Positions 16,502 to 25,036 are shown, counted from the first letter of the stretch. The stretch is 30,522 nt of DNA from Butyricicoccus sp. (GCA_020025885.1 JAHHRJ010000026.1:1-30522), one strand, 5' to 3'. Made by a program: numbers and translations. The notes: generated by a model not told the origin, from the letters alone.

Positions 16502-16888
16502 TTATGTACCCTCCTTGCTTGTCATCCCGTTTTCGATGTAAATTCCTCCATCACGCAGCACCTTTACATCAGCAGCAGTCAGTTTATACGTCCCCTTTGT
16601 CACAAGAGCAGCACTGTTAAACTGTCCGCTGACATACACCTCTGCCACCGCTTCCTCTTGTGCATCTACCGCATCGCACAAAATACCATACGGTACTTCG
16701 CTGGCACCAGAGCTTTCCTGAGAAAGCAGCTTGAGCTTACCGTCTGTCCCTGCTGCCAGCACTGCCCCTCGCAGCAACAGTCCCTGACCTGCTGCGATCC
16801 TTGCAGAAGTGGTGTGAACTGGAATGACCCCACCTGCAATCAGAGAATCCGCTACACAGTGTCCTACGGTTTCGTTATAACTCGGCAT
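16502..16888 (-). CDS. D: Head decoration protein D
   Basis: A 128-aa protein of the HDPD (lambda gpD) family that caps the capsid threefold sites. VIPVHTTSARIAAGQGLLLRGAVLAAGTDGKLKLL and the ending beta strands (VAEVYVSGQFNSAALV) are typical. I chose ATG 16888 with GGAGG upstream; the longer open frame to 17077 is out of frame with the protease gene it overlaps and has no site. Order protease-D-E is the lambda order. Confidence 0.88.
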   Translation of the reverse strand: MPSYNETVGHCVADSLIAGGVIPVHTTSARIAAGQGLLLRGAVLAAGTDGKLKLLSQESSGASEVPYGILCDAVDAQEEAVAEVYVSGQFNSAALVTKGTYKLTAADVKVLRDGGIYIENGMTSKEGT

Positions 16889-16889
16889 C

Positions 16890-18035
16890 TTACATTCCTC
16901 CATTTGCAATTCTTGTGCACAGCAAATTGACAGCCTGCTCCTCTTCGGTTTGCATTGGCATTTCCGTACCCAATGCCGGAGTTGGCAGCACCTGCGCGGT
17001 ATTGCTGTTCTGCACATCTGCCCCCATGTTTTCCAGCATGACGGCGCCAATGGCAGCCTGTGCCTGCATTGCAGCAAATGCGAGCTGTTCCGCCGTCATA
17101 CGATGATCGCCATACTTTGCATTTTTGACCAGCTCAGCGTTCCCAATGGCCGCCGCAATGTTTTCAATGCCTTGCATGCGTGCTCGCTCTTCTGCGCCGC
17201 CCTTTGCATATGCAGCCGTTTCCGCCTGCTCCACAAGGCTCGGATATGCTGCCCGCAGCTGTTCCAAATTTTCGATCTCCACTTGTGTTCCTCCTGTCTG
17301 ATTTGTTAGTTGCTGCCATTCCACGGCAGTCGCAACCGGAATAGAAGCAGGGATATGCCCAAAGCAACGGGCTGCAACCTGCATTTTCCCAACCATCATC
17401 TGTGTGCGGTCTGGTGATAGCCGCAGTACGACCGGTTCTTGTGCGTCATCTGCAATCACTTCATCTGCAAACCCCATGTCTACGGCCTCTTGCCCTGTCA
17501 TCCATGTTTCCGCTTCGATCAGCGTTTGGATTTCCTCTAGTGGTCGTCCGGTTCGCTCCACATAGAGATTCAGTGCTGCTTTGTTATGCGCTTCCAGTTC
17601 TCTCCTCACCTGATCCAGCTCCAGGATCTGAAAGAATCCGCACAACAGAGTCGCTGCGCTGTGAATCATAATGTTGCTTCCGGTATGGACTTTGCGAACA
17701 TCCCCTGCTTCAAAGATGACCGATCCAGCGGATGCTGCCAGACCGTCATTGATTGTGATGACTTGCGCGGACAAGCTTTTCAGGCGATTGTAAATTGCAA
17801 TGCCTGCATACAGATCCCCGCCGACACTGTTGATATGGACTGTGATTTTGCGTTTGCTGCGCAACCGCTCCAGCTCCTGCAAAAATTCATCTTGCGCAAT
17901 AAAATTCCCCGGCACAGGTTCACCCGTCCACCAATCCAGTGGATGTGTATCAACAACTTCTCCATACAAATTGATTTCCGCTTCATCCTGCCCGATTTCC
18001 ACAATATTGTAGGCTTTCTTTGCTGTATGCTTCAC
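16890..18035 (-). CDS. Head maturation protease, ClpP-type, with C-terminal scaffold-like region
   Basis: A 381-aa prohead protease. Residues ~1-195 are a ClpP/S49-like serine protease: INSVGGDLYAGIAIYN, nucleophile Ser102 in GLAASAGSVIF, His125 in NIMIHSAA, and the conserved TWMTGQEAVDMGFADEV end. Residues ~240-381 are helical and Ala/Gln/Glu-rich, like the scaffold fused to lambda C (Nu3 equivalent). An internal start for a separate scaffold is possible but no strong site was seen. Overlaps the portal stop by 4 bases (ATGA). Confidence 0.93.
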   Translation of the reverse strand: MKHTAKKAYNIVEIGQDEAEINLYGEVVDTHPLDWWTGEPVPGNFIAQDEFLQELERLRSKRKITVHINSVGGDLYAGIAIYNRLKSLSAQVITINDGLAASAGSVIFEAGDVRKVHTGSNIMIHSAATLLCGFFQILELDQVRRELEAHNKAALNLYVERTGRPLEEIQTLIEAETWMTGQEAVDMGFADEVIADDAQEPVVLRLSPDRTQMMVGKMQVAARCFGHIPASIPVATAVEWQQLTNQTGGTQVEIENLEQLRAAYPSLVEQAETAAYAKGGAEERARMQGIENIAAAIGNAELVKNAKYGDHRMTAEQLAFAAMQAQAAIGAVMLENMGADVQNSNTAQVLPTPALGTEMPMQTEEEQAVNLLCTRIANGGM

Positions 18036-19570
18036 TCTGCTTTACCTCCTTGTTCAAGTGTTTTATTTGCCTCTGCAAGCTGTGTATTCTCAACCGTGAG
18101 CTTGTCCACATTTGCAGCAAACTGTGATCCATTCAATTTCACTGCCTCCGCTTCATGCGTGGAAAGCCCATTTTGAATGGCTGTCATTGCTGCTGCAACC
18201 TCCTTGGTCGGGTCCAGCTGTCCCTGCGACGGCCCGATCCATTCACTGCCCAAATATGCCTGACGAATGATCGGGTCTGTTAAAAACCCCGGTGCAGAGA
18301 TACGCCCACGCGCCACTGCTTCTGTCAGCCAAATTTCATACACCGGACGGCAAAAGTCATCTGTGAGCCAATCGCGGCGCATCCGAAAGCCTTTCCATGC
18401 CTCAAGCAAGGCTGCACGGCTTGCAGAATACGATGACTGAAATGACATCAGCAAAAGATCTGCTGGTATTTCCAAACACGCGCCAACCTGTTCGCACAAG
18501 GCACGCTCAAACACGTTAAATCCTGTACTCGGTCTTGTCGGATTGGCAAAGACGATATCTTCACCCGGTTTCATGAAATTGATCGTACCCGGTCCCATTT
18601 CATATTCATTGGGGTCCTGGCTTACTGTGTCTTCACTGACCTCATTGAATGGATTATCACTGGGGTCTTCGGTTTTTATGAATGCCGTGAAAAAACTCTC
18701 AACGATGGCTGCCGTGATTTCTGCTTCTGTATAACGACGAATCTGCAAAAGCGGTTCAATGACTTGTGCCAAATACGGTACACCACGATATTGCTCCGGC
18801 CGCTCAGTATCCATAATATGCAAAATATTGGGCAGGCCTGTTTGCTCTCCATAGGCCGGAACACGCACAAAGGAGGTCGGCTCCGCCTGAATGGTCTGCG
18901 GATATGTATTGGCGACATGGTATGCAACCACCATGCCATTCCCGTCAACCTCCACACCATCAAATATGGTATTGCCGTTTTGAAGTTTTGCCTGTGTTGA
19001 AGCAAGCAGCGGATTGCTTTGAATCCCTGCTATCTCTGTACTGAGCGGTGTTCGTACACGATCCGCTTCCAGAATATGCAGACGGAGCGCATACGGCATC
19101 AGCGGTGTTGGCTTTGCCTGCCGGATCAGAGCAAACACATCCCCTGACATGGGCCACGCAAGTCCGATCAGCTGCTGCATACCATAGAAGTTATTCACCC
19201 CCGTTGCATCGCAAGCCTGCTTATGCTGTGCCCACAATGCGAACTCTGCCTGTGTATGCTTTTGCCACGCTTCCGCCTGTTCCGGTGTCATGTGCAGCAC
19301 CTCTCGGTCGATCGTGGATTTCAGCCGCAGTCCAGCACCAATGATATTGGTGCGCTGCCGCTTAAGGGCTGCCGTCGCAACCGGTGCGCTCATATATAGC
19401 ATGCGGCTGCGCTGCCGCAGGGTATAGTTGTTTGCATCAATGTCCTCTGTCGGACTTCCGCTTTCTACAACAAAGCCTTTCAGTGCTTTCTTGGTGTAGC
19501 TTGCACCTGCATGACTGTATCCCTTGTTGCGTACACGCCGCACGGGAACACTTTTTATTTTCCGAGCCAC
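18032..19570 (-). CDS. Portal protein, lambda gpB family
   Basis: About 512 aa, forming the DNA entry ring of the head. The lambda-type portal pattern is seen in RQRSRMLYMSAPVATAALKRQRTNIIGAGLRLK, VRVPAYGEQTGLPNILHIMDTERPEQYRGVPYLAQVIEPL, and LLMSFQSSYSASRAALLEAWKGFRMRRDWLTDDFCRPVYE. I chose GTG 19570 (AGGTGA just upstream); the in-frame TTG at 19585 overlaps the W-like gene and lacks a site. Confidence 0.94.
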   Translation of the reverse strand: MARKIKSVPVRRVRNKGYSHAGASYTKKALKGFVVESGSPTEDIDANNYTLRQRSRMLYMSAPVATAALKRQRTNIIGAGLRLKSTIDREVLHMTPEQAEAWQKHTQAEFALWAQHKQACDATGVNNFYGMQQLIGLAWPMSGDVFALIRQAKPTPLMPYALRLHILEADRVRTPLSTEIAGIQSNPLLASTQAKLQNGNTIFDGVEVDGNGMVVAYHVANTYPQTIQAEPTSFVRVPAYGEQTGLPNILHIMDTERPEQYRGVPYLAQVIEPLLQIRRYTEAEITAAIVESFFTAFIKTEDPSDNPFNEVSEDTVSQDPNEYEMGPGTINFMKPGEDIVFANPTRPSTGFNVFERALCEQVGACLEIPADLLLMSFQSSYSASRAALLEAWKGFRMRRDWLTDDFCRPVYEIWLTEAVARGRISAPGFLTDPIIRQAYLGSEWIGPSQGQLDPTKEVAAAMTAIQNGLSTHEAEAVKLNGSQFAANVDKLTVENTQLAEANKTLEQGGKAE

Positions 19571-19578
19571 ACGATCAC

Positions 19579-19836
19579 CTACCAATCTCTGGGCACGACC
19601 CCAACTGCACGCCGCGGTTTGCCGCCTGCCTGTTCCCGTTCTATGAGATCTACTTCTTTCTCCAGCTTTGCAATGGTCTGTTCCAGCTGCGGCAGATCCA
19701 AGCGCGTCACATTTCTGGAACCGATCGCATAGGACTTCACGCCGCCGGAAAGCAGCGCCAAATATGCTTCCCTTGCTTGCTCTAGCGCTTTGCGCTTAAA
19801 TGCTAAGCGTTCTTGTATCATTGTATGATTCGCCAT
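19579..19836 (-). CDS. Small head-tail joining protein, gpW-like (DUF6148 type)
   Basis: An 85-aa protein between large terminase and portal, exactly the lambda W slot. Sequence is a helical hairpin (MIQERLAFKRKALEQAREAYLALL, then LDLPQLEQTIAKLEKEVDLIEREQ) separated by a short strand pair (KSYAIGSRNVTRL), which is the gpW/DUF6148 pattern. AAGGAGG lies 5 bases before ATG 19836; the open frame to 19965 only overlaps terminase. Confidence 0.82.
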   Translation of the reverse strand: MANHTMIQERLAFKRKALEQAREAYLALLSGGVKSYAIGSRNVTRLDLPQLEQTIAKLEKEVDLIEREQAGGKPRRAVGVVPRDW

Positions 19837-19846
19837 TGTCGCCTCC

Positions 19847-21775
19847 TTACCAGTCGTCTGTATAGCTATTTTGCTTTGTTGTTCTGCGCTTTCGTACCCG
19901 TTCAGCAGTTGGGCGTTTTTCCTGCTGATGCGCTGGAGCGTCACGCAAGCGCTGTTCAACAGCATCCATATCAGGATCGATCACGCGCAAAGCTGCCGCT
20001 GCGTAGTTGCGGCAATCCAATGCCTCGTTGCGCTCATGCCCTGGCAGCTTCTCCCATACCCAACGGGTGCGGCCATTCGATACTTTCATGATCATGCGCT
20101 CGGACAGCAGCCCTGTAAAAAATGCTGCATCATAGCCGCGCTGTTCTCCCAAAGGGAAATGACAGTATTTCGGTCCTGCCTCCTGCACCTTGATATTGCT
20201 CATAATATCTGCCTTTCCTGAGTCAACGCCAATAGAATAAAGCCACGTTGTATCAATCGCACGGTGATTGGTTGTGATCTTCACTTTGGAAGGAGGGCGC
20301 GTAAACGGTACGCCATCCCCGCCAACACCTTTGATCGCGAAAACACGCCGATTCGCGCGTACTTTGCACTGTTTATATACGCTCTGTGTCTTATGTCCGC
20401 CGGAATCCACAAAGGTAATGGATATCTTTAACCCTTTGCCATTTGCAAAGGTGTATACATGGTCAATAACATCATCGAGCCGTTTCCAAGGCGCATCGTC
20501 ATTGGGATCACCCATGATAATGCCTTTCTTGATGCCCCAGCTTTCGTAATAATGCCCCCAGCCTACAACCTCATATTCCAGACGGTCATCTTGTGTGTCC
20601 ACACCGCAGGTCAAAACCAGTACACCCTCCGGCAGTTCAACAGGGATTCCATCCGCCTGTGTGCCGTAGTCTTCACGGCGAGCAAGCATGGTATCCTCAT
20701 CATCCAGCTCGCCGCGATCCTCCCAGCACTCACCCAACAAGGTGTTGAACACTACTTTGAGCTTCTGAGGGTCTTTATGTGCTGCAAGAAACGCATAGAC
20801 GATATCTGTCCAGCTTTTCCAAGGAGATGCAAACGCATTGAGCCAAAAAGAACGATGCCCACGCTGGCGTGCGTCTGGGTTCTGTGCGATCCATCTGGCA
20901 GGCTGCGCTCGCATCTCTGCCTCAGAAGATAAGCAGCCGCAGGAGGGACACGCCCACCCAACACTTTTGACCACATATTCTGTCAAGCGTCCTTGTTTGA
21001 TGCTCTCAAAATCAAATTTGATGTCATCAAAAACAATGTTGTGCCATTTTCCGCAATGCGGGCACTGGCTGCACCAGCGTTCGCGCGTTCCTGCATAAAA
21101 TGATTTTTCGATTGCAGAAGCGCCTTTGATTGTTGGTGTAGATACGTCAATTAGTTTGGCATTATAGAATGTTGTGGTGCGTGCCTCTGCCAGTGCCCAC
21201 GGATCGCCCTCGGTACCCGCAGACAATGCCCAGCGGTCGCGTTCATCACCGATGATATAGCGTGCTGGCGTAGAGGCCAGTGCAGATGGTGACTGGGAAC
21301 CAACTATCGTGAGCATTCCACCCGGAAATGTCTTTTGCAGGATCGTATTGCCGCTATCCCTGCTTTTCACTTCTGCGACCTTGGTACGCAATCGAACACA
21401 ATCCCGTGCCATAGGCGATATACGCAGCCTTGAAAACTTCTTGGCATCATCAAGGTTTGGCTGAATATACAGGATCGATCCAGGGTCTTGATCTATGATA
21501 TATCCAATGGCATTGAGCTCCAGCTCAGATTTACCAACCTGCGACGACGCAACGACTGTGATATGCCGAACTGTAGGATCTGTGATTGCATCCATTGGCT
21601 CTACCAAGTATGGTGTGCGTTCATTGCGCCACGGTCCGGCTTCAGCGCTGCTCTCGCGCGACAGCACACGATACCTTGCCGCCCATTGGCTGACCGTGAG
21701 ATTTTCAGGAGGACGATAATTTTCAAATGCTCGGCTGAAAGCAAGATCCACCCGACGGCGCTTAATCCTCTTCAT
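19847..21775 (-). CDS. Terminase large subunit, lambda gpA family
   Basis: A 642-aa packaging motor. ATPase: ASSQVGKSE (residues ~77-84, Walker-A-like) and YIIGDE (~173-178, Walker B). Cysteines in WCSQCPHCG (235, 238, 241) and WACPSCG (276, 279) form the zinc-ribbon-like insert of gpA proteins. Nuclease: CGVDTQDDRLEYEVVGWG with probable metal ligand Asp393. Full family length. The start overlaps small terminase by 14 bases. gpA-type terminases usually cut at cos sites. Confidence 0.96.
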   Translation of the reverse strand: MKRIKRRRVDLAFSRAFENYRPPENLTVSQWAARYRVLSRESSAEAGPWRNERTPYLVEPMDAITDPTVRHITVVASSQVGKSELELNAIGYIIDQDPGSILYIQPNLDDAKKFSRLRISPMARDCVRLRTKVAEVKSRDSGNTILQKTFPGGMLTIVGSQSPSALASTPARYIIGDERDRWALSAGTEGDPWALAEARTTTFYNAKLIDVSTPTIKGASAIEKSFYAGTRERWCSQCPHCGKWHNIVFDDIKFDFESIKQGRLTEYVVKSVGWACPSCGCLSSEAEMRAQPARWIAQNPDARQRGHRSFWLNAFASPWKSWTDIVYAFLAAHKDPQKLKVVFNTLLGECWEDRGELDDEDTMLARREDYGTQADGIPVELPEGVLVLTCGVDTQDDRLEYEVVGWGHYYESWGIKKGIIMGDPNDDAPWKRLDDVIDHVYTFANGKGLKISITFVDSGGHKTQSVYKQCKVRANRRVFAIKGVGGDGVPFTRPPSKVKITTNHRAIDTTWLYSIGVDSGKADIMSNIKVQEAGPKYCHFPLGEQRGYDAAFFTGLLSERMIMKVSNGRTRWVWEKLPGHERNEALDCRNYAAAALRVIDPDMDAVEQRLRDAPAHQQEKRPTAERVRKRRTTKQNSYTDDW

Positions 21776-22313
21776 GCCCTTCCCAGCCTTGGCGCTCCAT
21801 CACGCGCTTTTTATATTCCTCTGGATCGTATTTGTAATCTGCCAAACTCTCCAGAATGAAACAACACTCCTGCTTGACGCGTTCTGAGGTTTCAGCGGCA
21901 GTTTGCAGGTTGGCCAGATCCACGGCAAGTTTTCCAGGCATTGCCATCAGCATCGAACGGAAATATAGTACATGGTCGGTCGTGATCGCCTCCACATCCT
22001 CAGCACGGTGCATTTTTCCCTGCAGTTCCTTCAGTTCCATTTGTGCAGCACTTGCCTTTGCTTCTTTCAGGTTGACCTCTGCCCGCAGCTTTGCCTCCTC
22101 CAACTCAGCCAGCGTCTGGCGTTTCTCCCTACCATTTGCTTTGTCTGATAGATAACGGATATATGCTTGAATGGTCGGCAGCAAATCATATTTGGTCGGC
22201 TTGCCCTGCCCCTTGATGATCCCTTCTGTTTTCAGCTGCTCCACGCGCCGTGTCGATATGCCAAAGATTTTGGCAATCACTTGGGTCGGCTGTAAATTTG
22301 CATCTTCTCCCAT
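21762..22313 (-). CDS. Terminase small subunit, Nu1-like
   Basis: A 183-aa DNA-recognition subunit. The N-terminus is a MerR/Nu1-type winged helix (TQVIAKIFGISTRRVEQLKTEGIIKGQGKPTKYDLLPTIQAYIRYL), followed by a long coiled coil (~66-110) and a C-terminal part expected to bind large terminase. It starts right after the methyltransferase stop, with an AAAGGAAG site inside the end of that gene. Confidence 0.9.
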   Translation of the reverse strand: MGEDANLQPTQVIAKIFGISTRRVEQLKTEGIIKGQGKPTKYDLLPTIQAYIRYLSDKANGREKRQTLAELEEAKLRAEVNLKEAKASAAQMELKELQGKMHRAEDVEAITTDHVLYFRSMLMAMPGKLAVDLANLQTAAETSERVKQECCFILESLADYKYDPEEYKKRVMERQGWEGHEED

Positions 22314-23702
22314 TTACGTACTTCCTTTTGCCAACTTTGTCTCCTGCACAGGAATCTTCATACCATGCCTCAAGCAGATTACATCTTGTTTGCCCGTCAG
22401 CTGCACATATCGTTTTACAATGACATCACAAAACTTCGGCTCAATTTCAATCAAACGCGCTGCGCGACCTTCTGCTTCACAGGCAACCAATGTTGACCCT
22501 GATCCCCCAAAAGGATCCAGCACGATCCAATCCTGCTCACTGCTGTTTTCAACCAACTTAGCGATCAATGCTGTTGGCTTCATGGTTGGATGGTCTGTAT
22601 TGCGTGTTGGTTTATCACAGTAGAGAATCGAAGTAGGCGACTCATCCATCATGTCGTAGAACGATTCCACATATTCCAGCAATTCTTCTGATGACATCGC
22701 AGAAAGATCTGGTCTTTCCTGTGTATCAAATACTGTGGACAAATTCCGCGTATCTGTGAAATAATGAGCAGCACCAGTCTTCCAACCATACAAGATAGGC
22801 TCATGCCTCCACTGATAGTCCTGCCGTCCCAGAACAAACGTATTTTTGACCCAAATCAAACATTGCTTGAATAAGAAACCAGCATCTTCAAAACCTTTAC
22901 GGAACGCATATGTTTCACGGTCTGCATAAAAGATATATGCCGCCGCACCAGGACAGGTCACCTGCGCCACACATTGATACATCTCTGCCAGAAAGTTTTT
23001 GAAATCTGAATCACTCATGCAATCGTTTTGAATCTTGCCTGCGCTGCCCTCATAATCCACATTGTATGGAGGATCTGTTATCACAAGCTGTGCCTGTTCA
23101 TCCTGCATGAGTTTCTTATATGTTCGTGCTTTTGTGCTGTCTCCACAAATGAGACGATGCTTTCCAATTTGCCAAATATCCCCAACCTGTGTAAATGGGC
23201 GCACCTCTGGCCTTGGGACTTTCCGATCTGCTGCTTCCAAATCTATTTTTTCTTCTGGAATAAATTGAATATTTTTTAACGTATCTTCAGTAAAGCCTGT
23301 AAGCTCCAAATCAAAATCGGAAAGATTCTGAAAGATGTCCGCCAACATCTGGGCATCCATTTGCGCCAATTCAGCAATTCGATTATCCGCAACAAGATCG
23401 GCCAATTCGCTTTCTTCGTCTGCATATGCCTGATAATCAACTGGTACCTCAGTACAGCCGGCTTCCTGTGCAGCCAGCAAGCGACCATGACCACGCACAA
23501 CAAATCCTGAGCGAGTCGAAATCGTAATGGGCGCACGCCAACCTTGCGCTCCAATAATTTTTGCAAGCAGAGAGATCTGCTCATCTGAATGCTGATTTGG
23601 GTTTTTAGGATTCGGCTGTACAGAATCAATGTCCAATATTTTATCAAAAGCGCAATAAACAGGTATCCCTGATGCATACTGTAATATCTCTTGCTCTTGC
23701 AT
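22314..23702 (-). CDS. ParB-like domain fused to a beta-class DNA methyltransferase (N6-A or N4-C)
   Basis: A 462-aa protein. Residues ~20-105 are a ParB/sulfiredoxin-like domain (IQPNPKNPNQHSDEQI-type start, RSGFVVRGHGRLLAAQEAG). The methyltransferase part has DPPY (~210-213) before FGGSG (~398-402), the order of beta-class amino-methyltransferases acting on adenine N6 or cytosine N4. No restriction enzyme is adjacent, so it is an orphan that probably protects phage DNA or marks packaging/replication sites. Start ATG 23702 has AAAGGA 8 bases upstream; ATG 23711 has none. Confidence 0.92.
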   Translation of the reverse strand: MQEQEILQYASGIPVYCAFDKILDIDSVQPNPKNPNQHSDEQISLLAKIIGAQGWRAPITISTRSGFVVRGHGRLLAAQEAGCTEVPVDYQAYADEESELADLVADNRIAELAQMDAQMLADIFQNLSDFDLELTGFTEDTLKNIQFIPEEKIDLEAADRKVPRPEVRPFTQVGDIWQIGKHRLICGDSTKARTYKKLMQDEQAQLVITDPPYNVDYEGSAGKIQNDCMSDSDFKNFLAEMYQCVAQVTCPGAAAYIFYADRETYAFRKGFEDAGFLFKQCLIWVKNTFVLGRQDYQWRHEPILYGWKTGAAHYFTDTRNLSTVFDTQERPDLSAMSSEELLEYVESFYDMMDESPTSILYCDKPTRNTDHPTMKPTALIAKLVENSSEQDWIVLDPFGGSGSTLVACEAEGRAARLIEIEPKFCDVIVKRYVQLTGKQDVICLRHGMKIPVQETKLAKGST

Positions 23703-23820
23703 ATCCAACATCCTTTCGCAACGAAATGGGTCAAAAAAATTTTTTCAAAACTAGCGATTTTTTGGGCTCGCGAGCACCACAGAGTCCCCTCCCCCTCCAG
23801 AAGTACCTACGCCAGATCCT
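23703..23820. other. Intergenic gap, candidate cos/packaging region
   Basis: 118 bases without a gene inside a packed operon, close to the terminase genes. It holds a perfect GCTCGCGAGC palindrome (23766-23775), an A7T6 tract (23733-23745), and a C-rich run (23786-23798; G-rich on the coding strand with three or four G-runs). Lambda-type terminases recognise cos sites next to Nu1, but here the methyltransferase gene lies between. No cohesive end can be proven from sequence alone. Confidence 0.3.
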
Positions 23821-24474
23821 TCATCTACCCATACGTCTCAGGTAGTGCTGCAGTCTCTTGCTCAGCTTCTCATCTATGGTGTTGAGCAGATTGGGAGATA
23901 CGCGCTCACCGGTGATCATCTGCGGCAAAGAGATTGCCTTGCGTGCCACTACATCCTTCCTGTTTGGACTGACGCGCTGAAAGGGAATGAAGTTTGTTCC
24001 CCCATCTCTTTGATTGCCTGTATGCATGAGCATAATTGGAGAGTGATCACTTGCCTGTGTGCCCTGCCTTCTGAAATTCTTTCCAATGTTCTTGCGCTGC
24101 TTCTTGGTCAGCTTCTTGACCTTGCCCAGTATGGATCGCTGCCCTTTGACGATCGTTGCCTTCAGCGTATAGGTACCGCCAGTTGGTGCAGCTGGTGTCA
24201 TCTTAAAATGCGTATGGGTCAACATGCGTCCTTTATAGAGGAACTTCAATGTATGGAGTGAATCCCCCTGAATCCGCATCGTTCCCAGCTGCTGTCCTGC
24301 AACCTCGCTCTTGCTCACTCCATAATGTCTTGCCACCTCAGTTGCGACCCAACCCGGAATCCCCCGTCTTGCATCTCCAAGTGTCTGCTGCAAAACTCTT
24401 TCAGAAGATTGCGTCAAAGCATTGATTTGATGATTGAGCGCATCCATATTGGATAGTTCTATTTGCAATCCCAT
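23821..24474 (-). CDS. Phage minor tail protein Z (GPZ)-like
   Basis: A 217-aa basic protein. EVARHYGVSKSEV, TLKFLYKGRMLTHTHFKM, TLKATIVKGQRSILG, FIPFQRVSPNRKDVVARKAISLPQMI and the helical end KLSKRLQHYLRRMGR follow the pattern of GPZ-type tail completion proteins. In lambda, Z lies after FII; here it opens the late operon, before methyltransferase and terminase, far from the other tail genes. GGAGGTG lies 8 bases before the ATG. The family call is from memory of the pattern. Confidence 0.6.
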   Translation of the reverse strand: MGLQIELSNMDALNHQINALTQSSERVLQQTLGDARRGIPGWVATEVARHYGVSKSEVAGQQLGTMRIQGDSLHTLKFLYKGRMLTHTHFKMTPAAPTGGTYTLKATIVKGQRSILGKVKKLTKKQRKNIGKNFRRQGTQASDHSPIMLMHTGNQRDGGTNFIPFQRVSPNRKDVVARKAISLPQMITGERVSPNLLNTIDEKLSKRLQHYLRRMGR

Positions 24475-24490
24475 TCTGAATACACCTCCG

Positions 24491-24523
24491 AAAATCCCAA
24501 GCGCTTGGGGTTTTGCCCGCTCG
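24491..24523 (-). repeat. Dispersed hairpin element, copy 1
   Basis: On the minus strand: ACGAGCGGGC, then AAAACC, the palindrome CCCAAGCGCTTGGG (24496-24509) and ATTTT, followed at once by the GGAGGTG ribosome site of the GPZ-like gene. The A-tract, stem and T-tract give a bidirectional terminator shape with a short tail. Copies 2 and 3 lie at 24976-25011 and 25905-25939. Confidence 0.8.
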
Positions 24524-24560
24524 TAAAATAAAGAAAGGTGCCAACACCTTTGTTAGCACC
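24524..24560 (-). terminator. Intrinsic terminator between late regulator and late operon
   Basis: On the minus strand GGTGCTAACA and TGTTGGCACC pair over 10 bp (one G-U) around an AAGG loop, followed by TTTCTTTATTTTA. It is the best-formed terminator on the coding strand and stands 40 bases after the RinA-type gene. Late genes start only ~50 bases further on, so either transcripts read through it under control, or a promoter overlaps it. Confidence 0.8.
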
Positions 24561-24599
24561 TCCATCTTACAATATATTCACGATCATAATTCGCCATCT

Positions 24600-24908
24600 T
24601 TATGGCAGATCCATTATTTCTTCTACCGCACGCATGATTTGTCCATTCCATCTGTCAACGGTACGGCTTGCAACCGGAATTTCCATAGCTGCTCCATGCA
24701 GTGTATGGGACTTTCTGAAGTACACCATTTCAACAATCTTTTTCTTGCTGCGTGCATCTGACATCCGCTCGATCATTTCCAGAACACCTTTCACAATTTC
24801 AACACGCCGCTGTTCATTTCTGGTCCTCTTCTCTGGAAGCTTTTTGCAAATTTCTGGATAATCCCGCAAAACTTCTCGTATGTATGCCCGTTTCCCTCGC
24901 ATCTTCAA
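24600..24908 (-). CDS. RinA/ArpU-type phage late transcription regulator
   Basis: About 102 aa. The N-terminus (MRGKRAYIREVLRDYPEICKKL) and the C-terminal sigma-region-4-like helix-turn-helix (AAMEIPVASRTVDRWNGQIMRAVEEI) match the small positive regulators that turn on packaging and structural genes in Firmicutes phages. It is the last gene before the late block. Start is uncertain: GGAGG is 7 bases before TTG 24908, 1 base before ATG 24914 and 13 before ATG 24896. Confidence 0.75.
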   Translation of the reverse strand: MKMRGKRAYIREVLRDYPEICKKLPEKRTRNEQRRVEIVKGVLEMIERMSDARSKKKIVEMVYFRKSHTLHGAAMEIPVASRTVDRWNGQIMRAVEEIMDLP

Positions 24909-24957
24909 TACCATACCTCCAGTTCAGATAGCGAATGATTTCTGCACTATATTTCAC
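24814..24957 (-). CDS. Small hypothetical protein overlapping the regulator
   Basis: An open frame of 47 codons from GTG 24957 (AAGGA 10 bases upstream), or 68 codons from ATG 25020 (AAGG 5 bases upstream). The longer form would translate through hairpin element 2. KYSAEIIRYLNWRYGIEDAR looks protein-like, but the last ~30 codons overlap the regulator gene in another frame and may not be selected. No family recognised. Confidence 0.4.
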   Translation of the reverse strand: MKYSAEIIRYLNWRYGIEDARETGIHTRSFAGLSRNLQKASREEDQK

Positions 24958-24975
24958 CGTTTTGTGTTCCTTTTT

Positions 24976-25011
24976 CAAAACCTCAAGCACTTGGGGTTTT
25001 CGCCCGCTCGT
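24976..25011 (-). repeat. Dispersed hairpin element, copy 2
   Basis: Minus strand: ACGAGCGGGCGAAAACCCC, AAGTGCTT, GAGGTTTTG. The stem differs from copy 1 at paired positions yet keeps the fold (AAACCCCAAG against CTTGAGGTTT has one mismatch-type G-U/A-C site). It ends just before an AAAGGA ribosome-like site. Confidence 0.75.
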
Positions 25012-25036
25012 TATATTCATTTATACCTTGCCTATC

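Noticed and set aside
16889..17077. Upstream extension of the decoration protein frame
   Set aside because: It overlaps the protease gene, has no ribosome site and is rich in Cys/Arg/Trp; the ATG at 16888 with GGAGG is the proper start.
24513..24861. Plus-strand open frames of 82 and 107 codons
   Set aside because: They run over the terminator, the hairpin element and the regulator gene in antisense and have no domain or ribosome site.
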